Virus record (IMG/VR): IMGVR_UViG_3300030110_003801
Span: 1-46,128 of that record
Origin: a virus
Reading direction: 5' to 3' (one strand)
Length of the DNA: 46,128 bases
Positions within the stretch are counted from its first letter, which is position 1, and the number at the start of each line of letters is the position of its first letter. Positions 20,701 to 28,572 of the stretch are shown one piece after another. The position numbers were made by a program, and so were the translations under genes. Under the pieces are notes generated by a model. It made no database searches. It was given only the letters and a program-made list of their open reading frames with translations, and was not told where the DNA came from.

Positions 20701-22822
20701 TCGGAACTGCACCACAAGCTTTTTCATTGAAGTTATAATACTCACTACTAAACCCTAATGGACTTTCCATTTTCAAAGAATACTCCCCCGTACCAACACC
20801 GCTTAAAACCTGGTCAAAGATTTGTGGATACAATCCACTATCTTGATTCATATCGGGGGAGTAAAACCACACTCTGTTTTTATACTTCATTGTGTTAGCA
20901 CCAAATAAACCATCGGCACTCTTTAAAGCATAAAATGCCAGCCCTTGGGCTTCTACTTTTTTAGCAGGTTGAGTTCTCATTATTGAAAATGATTTTACCC
21001 AGCTAGGTAGATTTATTCCTTCAATAGAAAATCCTTTTGCATAATAATTTGGTGCAAACATTTTCCTAGAAGGAGAAACCACTTTACCTGTTCTGCTTCT
21101 GTAAATTTCTTGAGTTGGATTATAATTATGATTAGTATAACTATCTGCGGGGTAATAAGGTCTTAAACCTCTAAACCCTAAATCTTTGCATTTTATTTTT
21201 TTACCTGCACAGGAAGTAGATATTTTTTTTAATGAATCCGCATTACTACATGAACCAAAATTTTGTTCTCCATCACCTACGTTTCTGTAACACTTTCTTC
21301 CTTCGTCAATCATGTTTACAAATGAACACCGCTCAGTTTTACCTACTGCGTCATCCATATCAAATACTTCATGACAATAATTTGCTCCACCTAGAGTTAA
21401 TGCAGCTTTAGGAATGCCTTTAATTGATGTATCTATAGTTTCTTGAGAGACAGGATCTCTTCTTGAAGGAACTTCTACATTACCAGCACCGTCTATCTTT
21501 TTTACAAATGACCTAGAACCGTTTTCATCCATAGCCACTATACCAAAACCATACTTTTCAGTAGACATATAGCTTTTATGGTAAGCATAATTATATGGTA
21601 AACTATGTCCACTTTTGCCTAAAGCTTCTATTGTTGGGTGTATTTTTGCAACTCCTCCAACGGTATCGAAAGTTAAGTCTGTGTCAATGTCTTTACTGGC
21701 GTATTGAACATTACCTAAATAAAGTTTGTTTTCGTAATACCTTATCGACTTAGCCTTTGCTACAGCGTTTAATACATCAGCTTCTTCTTCTTGGGTAAGA
21801 TCTTCTACCTTGCTTAAAGACGCATCTTCGACATCGAATGAACCAACCTCACCTTCTTCAATATCTATTTTTAATATAACCTCACCTGCAGGCGGTGTTC
21901 CTAAAGCAGTACCACTAGTCCATCTAATACGAATAATTTCTATGTAATCGTAGTTGTTAGTATTACTAACCCTAACCCTAAGTCTTATTGCGAATTGTGT
22001 CAGGTTTGTTTCGTTAGGCAAATCACCCATTGTTTTGGAATATGGGTATATTGTGCTTTGAGATGAATATTGACTTACAACAGGTATAGTAGGCGTAAAC
22101 ATCCCTACATTTGTTCTTTCTCCAGAATCCGACACATACCTCATTGCATACGCATATGTTCCTACAGGTAAACCTCCTGCACCATTTCTTTTTCTATAGC
22201 TTATAGATGTTGAACCAGTTGATTCAAGATCGATAAATTTTGGAACATTGAGACTACCTTGTAAAGAAAGTTTATATTGATTCGGATTGTATTGTGAAAA
22301 ATACTTATCACTACAATCGGATGAGTTAAAAATCCCTGCGTTAATCATTAAATCCTCTACATTAAAAAACATAGGGGTATTAAAGTTGTCTGTTACATAA
22401 ACCTCTCCTCCTGCACAGGATTCGTTCTTAGCAATTTGTAAAGGATAATCGTGTCTTATTGGAAAGTCAGGGCTTTTTAAAACTATCGTGCCATTAATTC
22501 TAACGAAAGAATCTAAAGCTTGGTTTTCGTCTGCCCAAAATTCTATGATATTATCATTAACCTCAACTGTACCTATACATTTATAACTAGAAGATAATGG
22601 ACTACTTGTTCCGTCTTGACAATTATTATCTACTGCAGCATAATGTATTTTCTCACCTTTTATTTTAGGCAATGCACCATTATCCCCATCCATGTCTGTA
22701 GGACGCATGTTGCAGGCATCTAGATATGAACCTTCATCTCCACTGAGAAATTCTTTTTCAATATCTCTATTTGCCCCTTTTACGTAGGTTTTTGAGTCTT
22801 TAGGATGATGTAATTGTTTCAT
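17726..22822 (-). CDS. Muzzle/tail stabilisation protein, 1698 aa
   Basis: The N-terminus contains KGANRDIEKEFLSGDEGSY followed by LDACNMR, which fits the N-x-D-x(n)-L-x-x-G-x-Y-x-D-A-x-N pattern at the start of podovirus tail stabilisation proteins. The C-terminal third carries further family features: GNNLIAFTDSGIAICLTDKR, EMWRTAAESGSSIYFANYN and the aromatic MFGALNDHWLGTNSHDFDRY. In the crAss-like phage structure the homologue (gp44) forms the large muzzle around the tail tube. Length is near or above the crAss-like range. It lies immediately downstream of the 245-aa ring protein gene (2 bp). A cluster of cysteines near 490-560 is notable. A host-surface role for the outer domains is inferred. 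Confidence 0.8.
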   Translation of the reverse strand: MKQLHHPKDSKTYVKGANRDIEKEFLSGDEGSYLDACNMRPTDMDGDNGALPKIKGEKIHYAAVDNNCQDGTSSPLSSSYKCIGTVEVNDNIIEFWADENQALDSFVRINGTIVLKSPDFPIRHDYPLQIAKNESCAGGEVYVTDNFNTPMFFNVEDLMINAGIFNSSDCSDKYFSQYNPNQYKLSLQGSLNVPKFIDLESTGSTSISYRKRNGAGGLPVGTYAYAMRYVSDSGERTNVGMFTPTIPVVSQYSSQSTIYPYSKTMGDLPNETNLTQFAIRLRVRVSNTNNYDYIEIIRIRWTSGTALGTPPAGEVILKIDIEEGEVGSFDVEDASLSKVEDLTQEEEADVLNAVAKAKSIRYYENKLYLGNVQYASKDIDTDLTFDTVGGVAKIHPTIEALGKSGHSLPYNYAYHKSYMSTEKYGFGIVAMDENGSRSFVKKIDGAGNVEVPSRRDPVSQETIDTSIKGIPKAALTLGGANYCHEVFDMDDAVGKTERCSFVNMIDEGRKCYRNVGDGEQNFGSCSNADSLKKISTSCAGKKIKCKDLGFRGLRPYYPADSYTNHNYNPTQEIYRSRTGKVVSPSRKMFAPNYYAKGFSIEGINLPSWVKSFSIMRTQPAKKVEAQGLAFYALKSADGLFGANTMKYKNRVWFYSPDMNQDSGLYPQIFDQVLSGVGTGEYSLKMESPLGFSSEYYNFNEKACGAVPTFGIDMISYARLMRDKVSAEFNPMESSSMGIPGPDGQRYVSWGEWRRESSPIPPAFGTGTNSNLFNITNIKVIKGAGTTAGDRGGHYWEVTLDKDVYASGGLGSGYSLDFQDEAVRNWHEPVYVCSIVRNANSVEDPQIQDYIPTGQIQHVRSLVAASLDDTDPITANLVDERWEDCIPDLQDSSGNQIAETLMPTQSAEYYNLDRFVTVIDSQGNEKKWINCTFKTASQINTILQDIQNNGYYQSTDGSSTRVYGIYKHTDYNNRRFALKFDTGGWPSGVNTSLYPDDNFIPKKGHKVYVDWDKRIPIRFFGGDTYVGESVHPIYDLKYKSTGCPIDAANKHRINIGMPYRKVTVNKRIFMVKSGLDVLSDNIQNVETLKHDKILGQEPSRMRQWLLMYTAETRHGIPYFYGESTPRETLNTFFPITHYRQRPNKWNDNNPTVTTHDAYTTEYGDEVKYWNYGGFRFTQMTNIDYAQYNNFTLYTSKPKVGFTDQSKFCTRIIWSAEKPVNVQDSPSVRSFPALNVFDLSDNTGEIKYLFDSDSGKGNNLIAFTDSGIAICLTDKRIISEVSGSQLAAIESATRGVQKQIWLTKRTGMSDEMWRTAAESGSSIYFANYNSAYRLTGNQLEDIGRKKYHSRLWKDFLQKVGTGYSTDLTGVYNTLHNEYWISFNDKENNTEVDTSSVTYLQWNPISSDAIGSVLNIAYNGNVANSGNQYFGVSAASPTLFLTGTPTDDSVIVIGGFNGQLLTTAVKVVVDPTGNSIRFKNPFTNVITVVNPGEAYYITVFVDENQVVTSINMTATYNEFSGVKKQKCVTPMFGALNDHWLGTNSHDFDRYLSFDNELYGMRNGETYVLNTGDLIYNQSIKGFVINTSTGKGKSKTTTGTTRGDTSSDKEFSRIRVSSDNKPSKVDFYETEAQLDADTPVCTLDAVALPAVLKDYHGFEQYVPRKTADRKRVQGRILFFKITHDKQEEFKVINTEVQYKVLK

Positions 22823-22824
22823 TC

Positions 22825-23562
22825 TTACTTATGTAATGCGTTTGATATGTATTCGTCCATTGATTCTTTTTCGAAAGAATTCATACTGGATATTCTAATC
22901 TTTGCTTTTTCTAACTCTTGATTATATTTTGCGTCTGCTCTATCTAAAAGACCAATCCACTTTCGTGGCTCTACCGCTGATTTAGCTAACCAAAACTGAT
23001 ACTGAACATATGCATTTACTGCTCTTTCAAAAAACCTGGGAATAACCGGAGTGTCTCCAACCTGTATACCCATTCCATTATAAGTTATTCTTATTTTGGA
23101 AAATGCTGCACAACCAGGGCTTAAACTAATAATGCCATTCTCTACAGCTGCGTAGTAGTAATTGCTAACACCTCTAGTTGAAGGCAAAATAGGGTCATGT
23201 CTATTAGCTTTTTCTGTAGGCATATTTCTTGTAGCCGCACCATCAACTTTTTTTTTGTTATTGTAGTTTCTTTTCCAATGAACGGTAGCGGATGAACTAG
23301 GCGTACAACAATCACCGTTATACAAAACCATTAATCTAATATTAAAAGCATTATCTATCATTGGAAGATTCAAGTCCGAAGGAACATCGAAATCATCCGT
23401 AATTTTTTGATAAAAAGTATCAATAGCTATTTCTTGAAGTGCATCTTGTATTCTGGAAATATACCAACCTTTAGACATTCCACTTCTAAAATCCTTATCT
23501 GCCAAAGCTTGTGAAGCTTCAGCTAAAATGTGATTCACTGATAAGTAATCGTTACTGTCCAT
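22825..23562 (-). CDS. Ring/connector protein 1-like, 245 aa
   Basis: Residues 25-55 read SGMSKGWYISRIQDALQEIA followed by IDTFYQ, and about 80-95 VLYNGDCC followed later by HWKRNY. This WYIS..Q.AL.E.A.DTF and NGDCC arrangement is the pattern I associate with ring protein 1 of crAss-like phages (gp43 in phi-crAss001), which joins portal to tail. The C-terminal half (RFFERAVNAYVQYQFWLAKS) is helical and amphipathic. The ATG overlaps the 264-aa gene by 11 bp and the stop is 2 bp from the muzzle start, so the connector and muzzle genes are translationally coupled. Membership of the family is fairly clear from motif order; the exact ring number is inferred from gene order. Confidence 0.75.
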   Translation of the reverse strand: MDSNDYLSVNHILAEASQALADKDFRSGMSKGWYISRIQDALQEIAIDTFYQKITDDFDVPSDLNLPMIDNAFNIRLMVLYNGDCCTPSSSATVHWKRNYNNKKKVDGAATRNMPTEKANRHDPILPSTRGVSNYYYAAVENGIISLSPGCAAFSKIRITYNGMGIQVGDTPVIPRFFERAVNAYVQYQFWLAKSAVEPRKWIGLLDRADAKYNQELEKAKIRISSMNSFEKESMDEYISNALHK

Positions 23563-24346
23563 TTGCTAATTGATTTTGTATTCTTTGTCTTTGTTCTTGT
23601 TGCGTTGCAGCTTGATTAACAATCTGCTCTTCTGTAGGCTGTGGAGTTTCTGTTTTTGGAACTTGATTAACAGAACGTCTTGTTAAGTCTGATCCGTCAT
23701 TAACTCTTTCTTGTGGTGATATTAAGATAAATCTTCCTAAGTTTAAAACTCTTGTTATTAACTCTTCTATCAACCACTCTGGTAATGGAATCTCTTCATC
23801 TAGATTACACACCTGTGATGGGTCTTGACTACAAACAATACCTATTTCTACGTCAGAAACATCTATACACTCTAAACCTAAAAAGTATATTCTATTTACA
23901 TTGTCACAATTATTAATACCTGTAACCCTGTAAAAGTATGGTTGTTTTGGACTTGGTCGCTCATACTCGTCCATTTGTAACCTCATTGATTCTCCAGGAG
24001 ATGTAGGTTGAAATTGAACTTGTGAAAAATTAGGCCCGGTACAACAGCAACCTGTGTCGTAATTGTACGTTATATACTGAATGCCTTTGTCATTATCCAT
24101 GTCAAAAACATCAGTAGGAATGTCAATATACTTTTGATTTTTACAATTAGCGTCCGTATATACAGGAACACTACAGAACCTTGTTAGATATCTCGCTAAA
24201 CCTATCTCTTCTTTGTTCTCCCTCCTTAAACGATTCGTTACTACCTGAATCCAAAAAACAACTTGAGCAGGTTGCACAGTTGTGTCGTCGTGTACTTTCT
24301 TGTAAGACTCAAGTACGTTGTATAATACGTGTCTATATGTTGCCAT
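23552..24346 (-). CDS. Ring/connector protein 2-like, 264 aa
   Basis: The N-terminus MATYRHVLYNVLESYKKVHD, then VVFWIQVVTNRLRREN, matches the RH-x-LY-x(n)-D-D-x(n)-Q-V-x-W-x(3)-V-A/T-N-R-L pattern of a conserved crAss-like connector protein. The middle has a Cys cluster (GCCCTG at about 98-103) and the C-terminal 60 residues are Gln-rich and disordered (EEQIVNQAATQQEQRQR). It ends within the 245-aa gene. The order of three small connector genes between capsid and muzzle is the same as in crAss-like phages. A portal-to-tail ring role is inferred from this. Confidence 0.75.
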   Translation of the reverse strand: MATYRHVLYNVLESYKKVHDDTTVQPAQVVFWIQVVTNRLRRENKEEIGLARYLTRFCSVPVYTDANCKNQKYIDIPTDVFDMDNDKGIQYITYNYDTGCCCTGPNFSQVQFQPTSPGESMRLQMDEYERPSPKQPYFYRVTGINNCDNVNRIYFLGLECIDVSDVEIGIVCSQDPSQVCNLDEEIPLPEWLIEELITRVLNLGRFILISPQERVNDGSDLTRRSVNQVPKTETPQPTEEQIVNQAATQQEQRQRIQNQLANGQ

Positions 24347-24348
24347 AA

Positions 24349-25110
24349 CTAACTAATTGCTCTTAACAGTATTGAGATATCTTGACCACTAATTTGACTA
24401 ATATTCGTGCCATCTCCTTGCTTATATGCAATATAAGCTAAAGCTTTGTTAAATAGCAACGAAAATACAGAATCCGGAAACTCAATACTATCAGTTAGTG
24501 CGGTAATTTTGGTCGGTTTTTTAATATAAAAAACAGTTACCTCATCGTTAACAACAGCAGGTCTTACTTCGATTTCTTGCTTTTGTGGTGCCGAGTCATT
24601 AGAACGATAATCAAATGGACTTAAATATGCGTACTCTTTTAAAGTGTCGCATACAGCGGTACCAGCATAGCCTGCAGCAAATGGGTTTTGTTTGTTTAAA
24701 GCCCATTCTTCTATAGTTAGTCTTTTAGCGGAATAATCAGATGTTATATGATATTTGTTAGTAACATGAGCACTTTCCTTTTTATCCGTAGGCTCTGTAT
24801 ATGTACCATCATTATCCCCTGTTGTTGGAAGAGGATACACCGCTAGAATTGTCCATGGATCATCAGGAAATACCTCTAACGATATTCTAGAATCACTTGA
24901 TGTTCTGAAAACTCTAGCAAATGTTAATTCCCTAAATATTTCCTCTCCTAATTTTTTTTGTCCTAAGACAGAATTGATAACCGATATCAGCCACTGAACT
25001 GAAGAATTTATAGCTGGTATAATATCTTCATTATCACCATAGTGATCAGCGTTCTCTGCGTCTAATGCAAATCTTATTTTATCCGCTAAATCCTGTGCTG
25101 CTATCGCCAT
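24349..25110 (-). CDS. Ring/head-tail connector protein, 253 aa
   Basis: Residues 1-60 (LADKIRFALDAENADHYGDN, then IIPAINSSVQWLISVINSVL) fit the N-terminal helical pattern D-I-x-x-A-L-D-A-E-x-x-D-x-Y...A-I-N-x(3)-W-L of a conserved crAss-like protein between capsid and tail genes. About 90-110 contains SLEVFPDDPWTILAVYPLPT, a second conserved stretch. It is 2 bp from the next connector gene and 11 bp after the 261-aa gene. It could be the third ring or a head-completion protein. Calling it a virion connector is well supported by order; the exact place is inferred. Confidence 0.7.
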   Translation of the reverse strand: MAIAAQDLADKIRFALDAENADHYGDNEDIIPAINSSVQWLISVINSVLGQKKLGEEIFRELTFARVFRTSSDSRISLEVFPDDPWTILAVYPLPTTGDNDGTYTEPTDKKESAHVTNKYHITSDYSAKRLTIEEWALNKQNPFAAGYAGTAVCDTLKEYAYLSPFDYRSNDSAPQKQEIEVRPAVVNDEVTVFYIKKPTKITALTDSIEFPDSVFSLLFNKALAYIAYKQGDGTNISQISGQDISILLRAIS

Positions 25111-25121
25111 CTTTTATGTTT

Positions 25122-25907
25122 TTATGTGTAAACATCCTGTCCGGAAGCTACACCTTTGTTTATAAGCTTATTTGACTCACCTGCTTGAGCTGCGTTTAAT
25201 GAGTTAACGTGATAAGACTTTTTGTTGTTACTTTCTGCGTTCAAATCTTTTCTTGTTAACTTCTCAACCAGCTGCTTTCTAACAAGGTCAATGTCTGGTG
25301 TATTTGTATTAACGCCCTCCATTCTAGCTCGTTCTACTGCCTGCATATCGCTCATATTGCTAACCATATGATTGATTTCAGTCATTTTTTCTGCAAACGT
25401 AACATCTACAGAAGAAGCGTCACTGATTGATTCAAAAAACTTTACACCAAACAAAGTATGTTCTCTCAACCATTTTACCAGGGCTTTACTTTGAACAGTA
25501 ACTGAACAAACAGAAACTATTTCCATACCTCTTCTAGCAGCAGTTCTTCTTTCGTATCTGTAAGCTTTAGAAAACTTAATACCACCATCTACAGGTGCGT
25601 GTACAATTTTTCCTCTTCTTTTATCCCCATAAACTCTCCATGTACTACCATAAGAGAAAAACATTACGGGGTCTTCTAAATAATCATCTTCTACAGATGG
25701 CTCTAAACTTTCTTCATTACTGCTAGATGCTTTTGCCTCCAGTCTATTAATTTTAGCTTGAAGGTCTTTAATAAGTGTCATTTCCGCACTTTCTGTTTCA
25801 ACAGATTGAGGTATCTCACTTAGTTTTTTTGCAGCTATTTCTTTTGCTTCTTGAGTAGCTTTTTGCTGCGATGCTTTCTCATTTCCCTTATTAACTGAAC
25901 TTTTCAT
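25122..25907 (-). CDS. Head-module protein of unknown function, 261 aa
   Basis: The first 80 residues are Lys/Glu/Gln-rich and coiled-coil-like (MTLIKDLQAKINRLEAKASS). They are followed by a compact region with VMFFSYGSTWRVYGDKRRGK and SKAYRYERRTAARRGMEIVS, then VQSKALVKWLREHTLFGVKF near 155-175. The C-terminus is polar. I do not recognise the family. It follows the capsid gene after a clear terminator, so it depends on read-through or its own start, and is probably made at lower level. Candidates are a capsid auxiliary protein or a connector-associated protein. Confidence 0.6.
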   Translation of the reverse strand: MKSSVNKGNEKASQQKATQEAKEIAAKKLSEIPQSVETESAEMTLIKDLQAKINRLEAKASSSNEESLEPSVEDDYLEDPVMFFSYGSTWRVYGDKRRGKIVHAPVDGGIKFSKAYRYERRTAARRGMEIVSVCSVTVQSKALVKWLREHTLFGVKFFESISDASSVDVTFAEKMTEINHMVSNMSDMQAVERARMEGVNTNTPDIDLVRKQLVEKLTRKDLNAESNNKKSYHVNSLNAAQAGESNKLINKGVASGQDVYT

Positions 25908-25928
25908 TTATCTTTTCTTACGTTGTTT

Positions 25929-25959
25929 TAAAAAGCCTGCCCAATTATGAGCAGGCTTT
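25929..25959 (-). terminator. Rho-independent terminator after the capsid gene
   Basis: A perfect 9-bp stem (AAAGCCTGC at 25932-25940 with GCAGGCTTT at 25951-25959) encloses a 10-nt loop. On the minus strand the right arm runs into TTTTT. It lies 17 bp after the capsid stop codon and would limit transcription into the 261-aa gene and the connector genes, matching the need for more capsid protein than tail protein. Confidence 0.85.
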
Positions 25960-25975
25960 CTGTATAAATTAAGTA

Positions 25976-27211
25976 TTATAGTGTTACATCGATGTATCCA
26001 CAAGCTAAAGGATTGTTGAACTGAACACCGTAGTTAGCGTCAACCCACATTTCCTTGTATCTCTTTGGAACACCTTGAACTCTATCAAGAGTTTCTCCTG
26101 ATCTCTCACCCCACATTGATCTCAATGTAATGTTCTTCATATCTACGATGAAGATTCTGTTTGCGAATGCAGCAGGGAAAGATGCGTCACTACCAAATCT
26201 TGAGTAAGGAACCAATACAATTCTAGAAGAACCTAAATCGATTTCTTTAAGACCTAGTTTAGCAATCTCATCATTCGGAGTGTATCTTGTCAAAGTATCT
26301 TTGTACTGCTTAGAAAGCTTTAAGATAATCTTTGGAGTAGCAAAAGCCATTCTCACTGCACCATACTCACCAAATTCAGTATCCAATACTGTGTCTTCAA
26401 AAGACTCTTTTAAAGTTGCTAATGTTGCAGAAGCGTTTGGAGAACCAGCAGCAACCATCGCAGGGTAAACACCTTGAGTAAGTTTTGCTTTATCACCATT
26501 AGCTAAAATAGCCTCACCTTTTTCACCATTCCAAAATGCATTTGAAATATCTGTTCTGAACTGACTGAACATTGCGTTCTTTTCCATTTCAATAAAATTG
26601 TCAGTTGCAGCAGCTTTTTGAAGCTTGTACAACTCAACTTCACCATAACGGATTGTTTTAGAAAACAACTGTACGTAGTTGTAACGCTCAGTAGTTGTAG
26701 CTCTAAACATGTTTGCAAATCCATCTGCACCATCAGCTTCAACAGGCGATAGTAAGTGAATGTTATCTCCACTTGTTACAGTAGGAACGGTATCTCCATT
26801 TAAAGGAGTAATTGTAACAATTTTAGTAGTTGTGTTAACGTCAGTTACAATACCTTTTTTGTTGTTAGGATATACAATTACATAATCCTCTGCGATATCG
26901 TCTACCGAGGTTAACGTAATAGCTTGAGTTGTTGGGTAAGTTACACCAGCAGGCGATGAAGCAGCTACTGAAACTTTTCTTTGATAATCCATTTCCTGGT
27001 AGAAAAACTCATCAGAGTTTACAGGAACTGATGGCTTCATGTTTAACAGTTTCAAATCCATGAACTGTTGTGGTGAAGCATCAAAGATAGCTTTGTTAGT
27101 AATCTTCTCTACTAAAATAGAGGTATCGTGACTGAAGTCACTAGCATACTGTGAACCAACTGAGTTTAAGTTCACTATGCTCTTGTCTGAAGCATTGTCG
27201 TAAATTGCCAT
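25976..27211 (-). CDS. Major capsid protein, 411 aa
   Basis: The protein follows directly on an acidic scaffold-like gene and is followed by a strong terminator, as expected for the most abundant virion protein. It has a helical N-terminal arm (SILVEKITNKAIFDASPQQF), a central segment TTERYNYVQLFSKTIRYGE followed by a long helix ending in AMFSQFRTDISNAFWNGEKG, then a domain with YGAVRMAFATPKIILKLSKQ and SRIVLVPYSRFG. This alpha/beta order fits an HK97-fold capsid protein, and the C-terminus GVQFNNPLACGYIDVTL is typical. It is shorter than the roughly 490-aa capsid proteins of gut crAss-like phages. Its place between portal/scaffold and connector genes supports the call. Confidence 0.85.
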   Translation of the reverse strand: MAIYDNASDKSIVNLNSVGSQYASDFSHDTSILVEKITNKAIFDASPQQFMDLKLLNMKPSVPVNSDEFFYQEMDYQRKVSVAASSPAGVTYPTTQAITLTSVDDIAEDYVIVYPNNKKGIVTDVNTTTKIVTITPLNGDTVPTVTSGDNIHLLSPVEADGADGFANMFRATTTERYNYVQLFSKTIRYGEVELYKLQKAAATDNFIEMEKNAMFSQFRTDISNAFWNGEKGEAILANGDKAKLTQGVYPAMVAAGSPNASATLATLKESFEDTVLDTEFGEYGAVRMAFATPKIILKLSKQYKDTLTRYTPNDEIAKLGLKEIDLGSSRIVLVPYSRFGSDASFPAAFANRIFIVDMKNITLRSMWGERSGETLDRVQGVPKRYKEMWVDANYGVQFNNPLACGYIDVTL

Positions 27212-27248
27212 TTTTTTTCTTTTTTACTTTTTGTTAACTAATTAATAA

Positions 27249-28523
27249 TTAAGAATATGGGTCTTCTTTAAATTGTCCTTGCAGGTGGTTTACAGATTGC
27301 TCTGTTCTAGCAGCACTATGACCTTGCTGGCTTCTAGAAGTTTTCACTTTACTGTTACCTCTGCTAAAGAACTCTTCTTTAGACTCATTCTTACCAGTTC
27401 TTTTCGCTTTGGTTACTTTAGCCTTTATGATCTTTTCACCATACAAAGCAAAAGCAATCCTTTTGGCAGCATCTTTAATATATTTGCCATCTTCTACGAA
27501 TAGACTATTAATATCACCGTTAACCAAGTGCCGTCTAATTTTTTGCAACTGACTGCTACTGAAGTTAGGGAACTCATCCTTTAAAGAATTGACGGAACCA
27601 AGTGCAGAACCTTTGAAAGCCTCTTCGCTTTCCTCTTGTTTCTTAATCACCTTGGCACGTTCTTTCTCTATAGTCTTCTTATCTGACGCAAACAATCTTT
27701 GAGAGGAATCATAAAAATCTTCAATTCTATCATTATACTCATCCTCATCAATATCCTCTTCATCCAGTTTTTTGCGTAAAGATTCATACCTTCTTTTGAA
27801 GTAATGCTCAACAACGGCCTCTTTGTTAAGTTCTTCAAATTCTGCATTAAAATCTAAATGCGTAGCTGCATTCGAGAATGCTGATCGCCAATCCTCACTT
27901 TCACTGTAAGCTTGGATGGCATCCTTAATTGGTTGTGGTAAAGAACCTAATCCTTCAACTATTTTCTCATTTTGTTCTTGTACTTGAGTTAGTTGTTGAC
28001 TATCGTTCCTCCACTTATCAACCGATTCAAAGAGCTTTGGGTAATCTTTGGCACCGTACTTTTTCTTCATAAACTCATCAACTTCTTTTCTGTCTTTGAA
28101 TTTATACTTAGTACCTTTTCTACCTTTATTGATTCCGAAAACATCGTCTTCATCATCAATGTCCAAGGTTTCTTCCTCTTGTTCACTCTCTTGAGTTTCC
28201 TCTTGAGTTTCTTCTTCCTGTTCTTCTGCTTCTTCTTGCTCTGTGTCTTGAACTTCCTGAGTTTTACTCTTTTCAATTTTGGATAATTCCTCCATCATTT
28301 CTTGATACTCAGGCATTTCCTTTATGGCTGGATTAGTTTTAGCCATATTCATTATGTGGTCTATTTCAGCTGCTCTTTCATCTGTAGTCTTGCCCAGTGG
28401 TTGACCACCCGTTTCTCTTTCCTGTGCCGTAGGATTACTCTGTTCTTCTTGTTGCTCTGTTTCCTGAACCTCTACAACTTCTTGTTCCTCAGTTGCTTTT
28501 GATTCACTTTTCTCTTCAGACAT
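27249..28523 (-). CDS. Probable scaffolding protein, 424 aa
   Basis: The first 125 residues are extremely rich in Glu and Gln (runs such as EQEEAEEQEEETQEETQESE) and predicted disordered. A middle domain begins GRKGTKYKFKDRKEVDEFMK and continues in long charged helices to about residue 300. The C-terminal 60 residues are basic and Ser/Gln-rich. An acidic, coiled-coil protein directly upstream of the capsid gene is the usual arrangement for phage scaffolds, where the basic C-terminus contacts capsid protein. The 37-bp gap to the capsid gene is AT-rich and has no terminator, so both are co-transcribed. No protease motif is visible. Confidence 0.7.
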   Translation of the reverse strand: MSEEKSESKATEEQEVVEVQETEQQEEQSNPTAQERETGGQPLGKTTDERAAEIDHIMNMAKTNPAIKEMPEYQEMMEELSKIEKSKTQEVQDTEQEEAEEQEEETQEETQESEQEEETLDIDDEDDVFGINKGRKGTKYKFKDRKEVDEFMKKKYGAKDYPKLFESVDKWRNDSQQLTQVQEQNEKIVEGLGSLPQPIKDAIQAYSESEDWRSAFSNAATHLDFNAEFEELNKEAVVEHYFKRRYESLRKKLDEEDIDEDEYNDRIEDFYDSSQRLFASDKKTIEKERAKVIKKQEESEEAFKGSALGSVNSLKDEFPNFSSSQLQKIRRHLVNGDINSLFVEDGKYIKDAAKRIAFALYGEKIIKAKVTKAKRTGKNESKEEFFSRGNSKVKTSRSQQGHSAARTEQSVNHLQGQFKEDPYS

Positions 28524-28553
28524 ATTTCATTACATTTTACATGACAATATACG

Positions 28554-28561
28554 CAAATATA
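28554..28561 (-). promoter_or_regulatory. Candidate -7 element (TATATTTG) upstream of scaffold and capsid genes
   Basis: The minus strand reads TATATTTG in the 49-bp gap between portal and scaffold genes, 30 bp before the scaffold ATG. The match to TAnnTTTG is perfect but no TTG is found 17-21 bp upstream. An internal promoter here would raise scaffold and capsid levels over portal. Confidence 0.4.
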
Positions 28562-28572
28562 TCAATAAATGT

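Noticed and set aside
28067-28276. Lys-rich 69-aa minus-strand frame within the scaffold gene
   Set aside because: It is a frame-shifted reading of the Glu/Gln-rich region and has no leader or homology.
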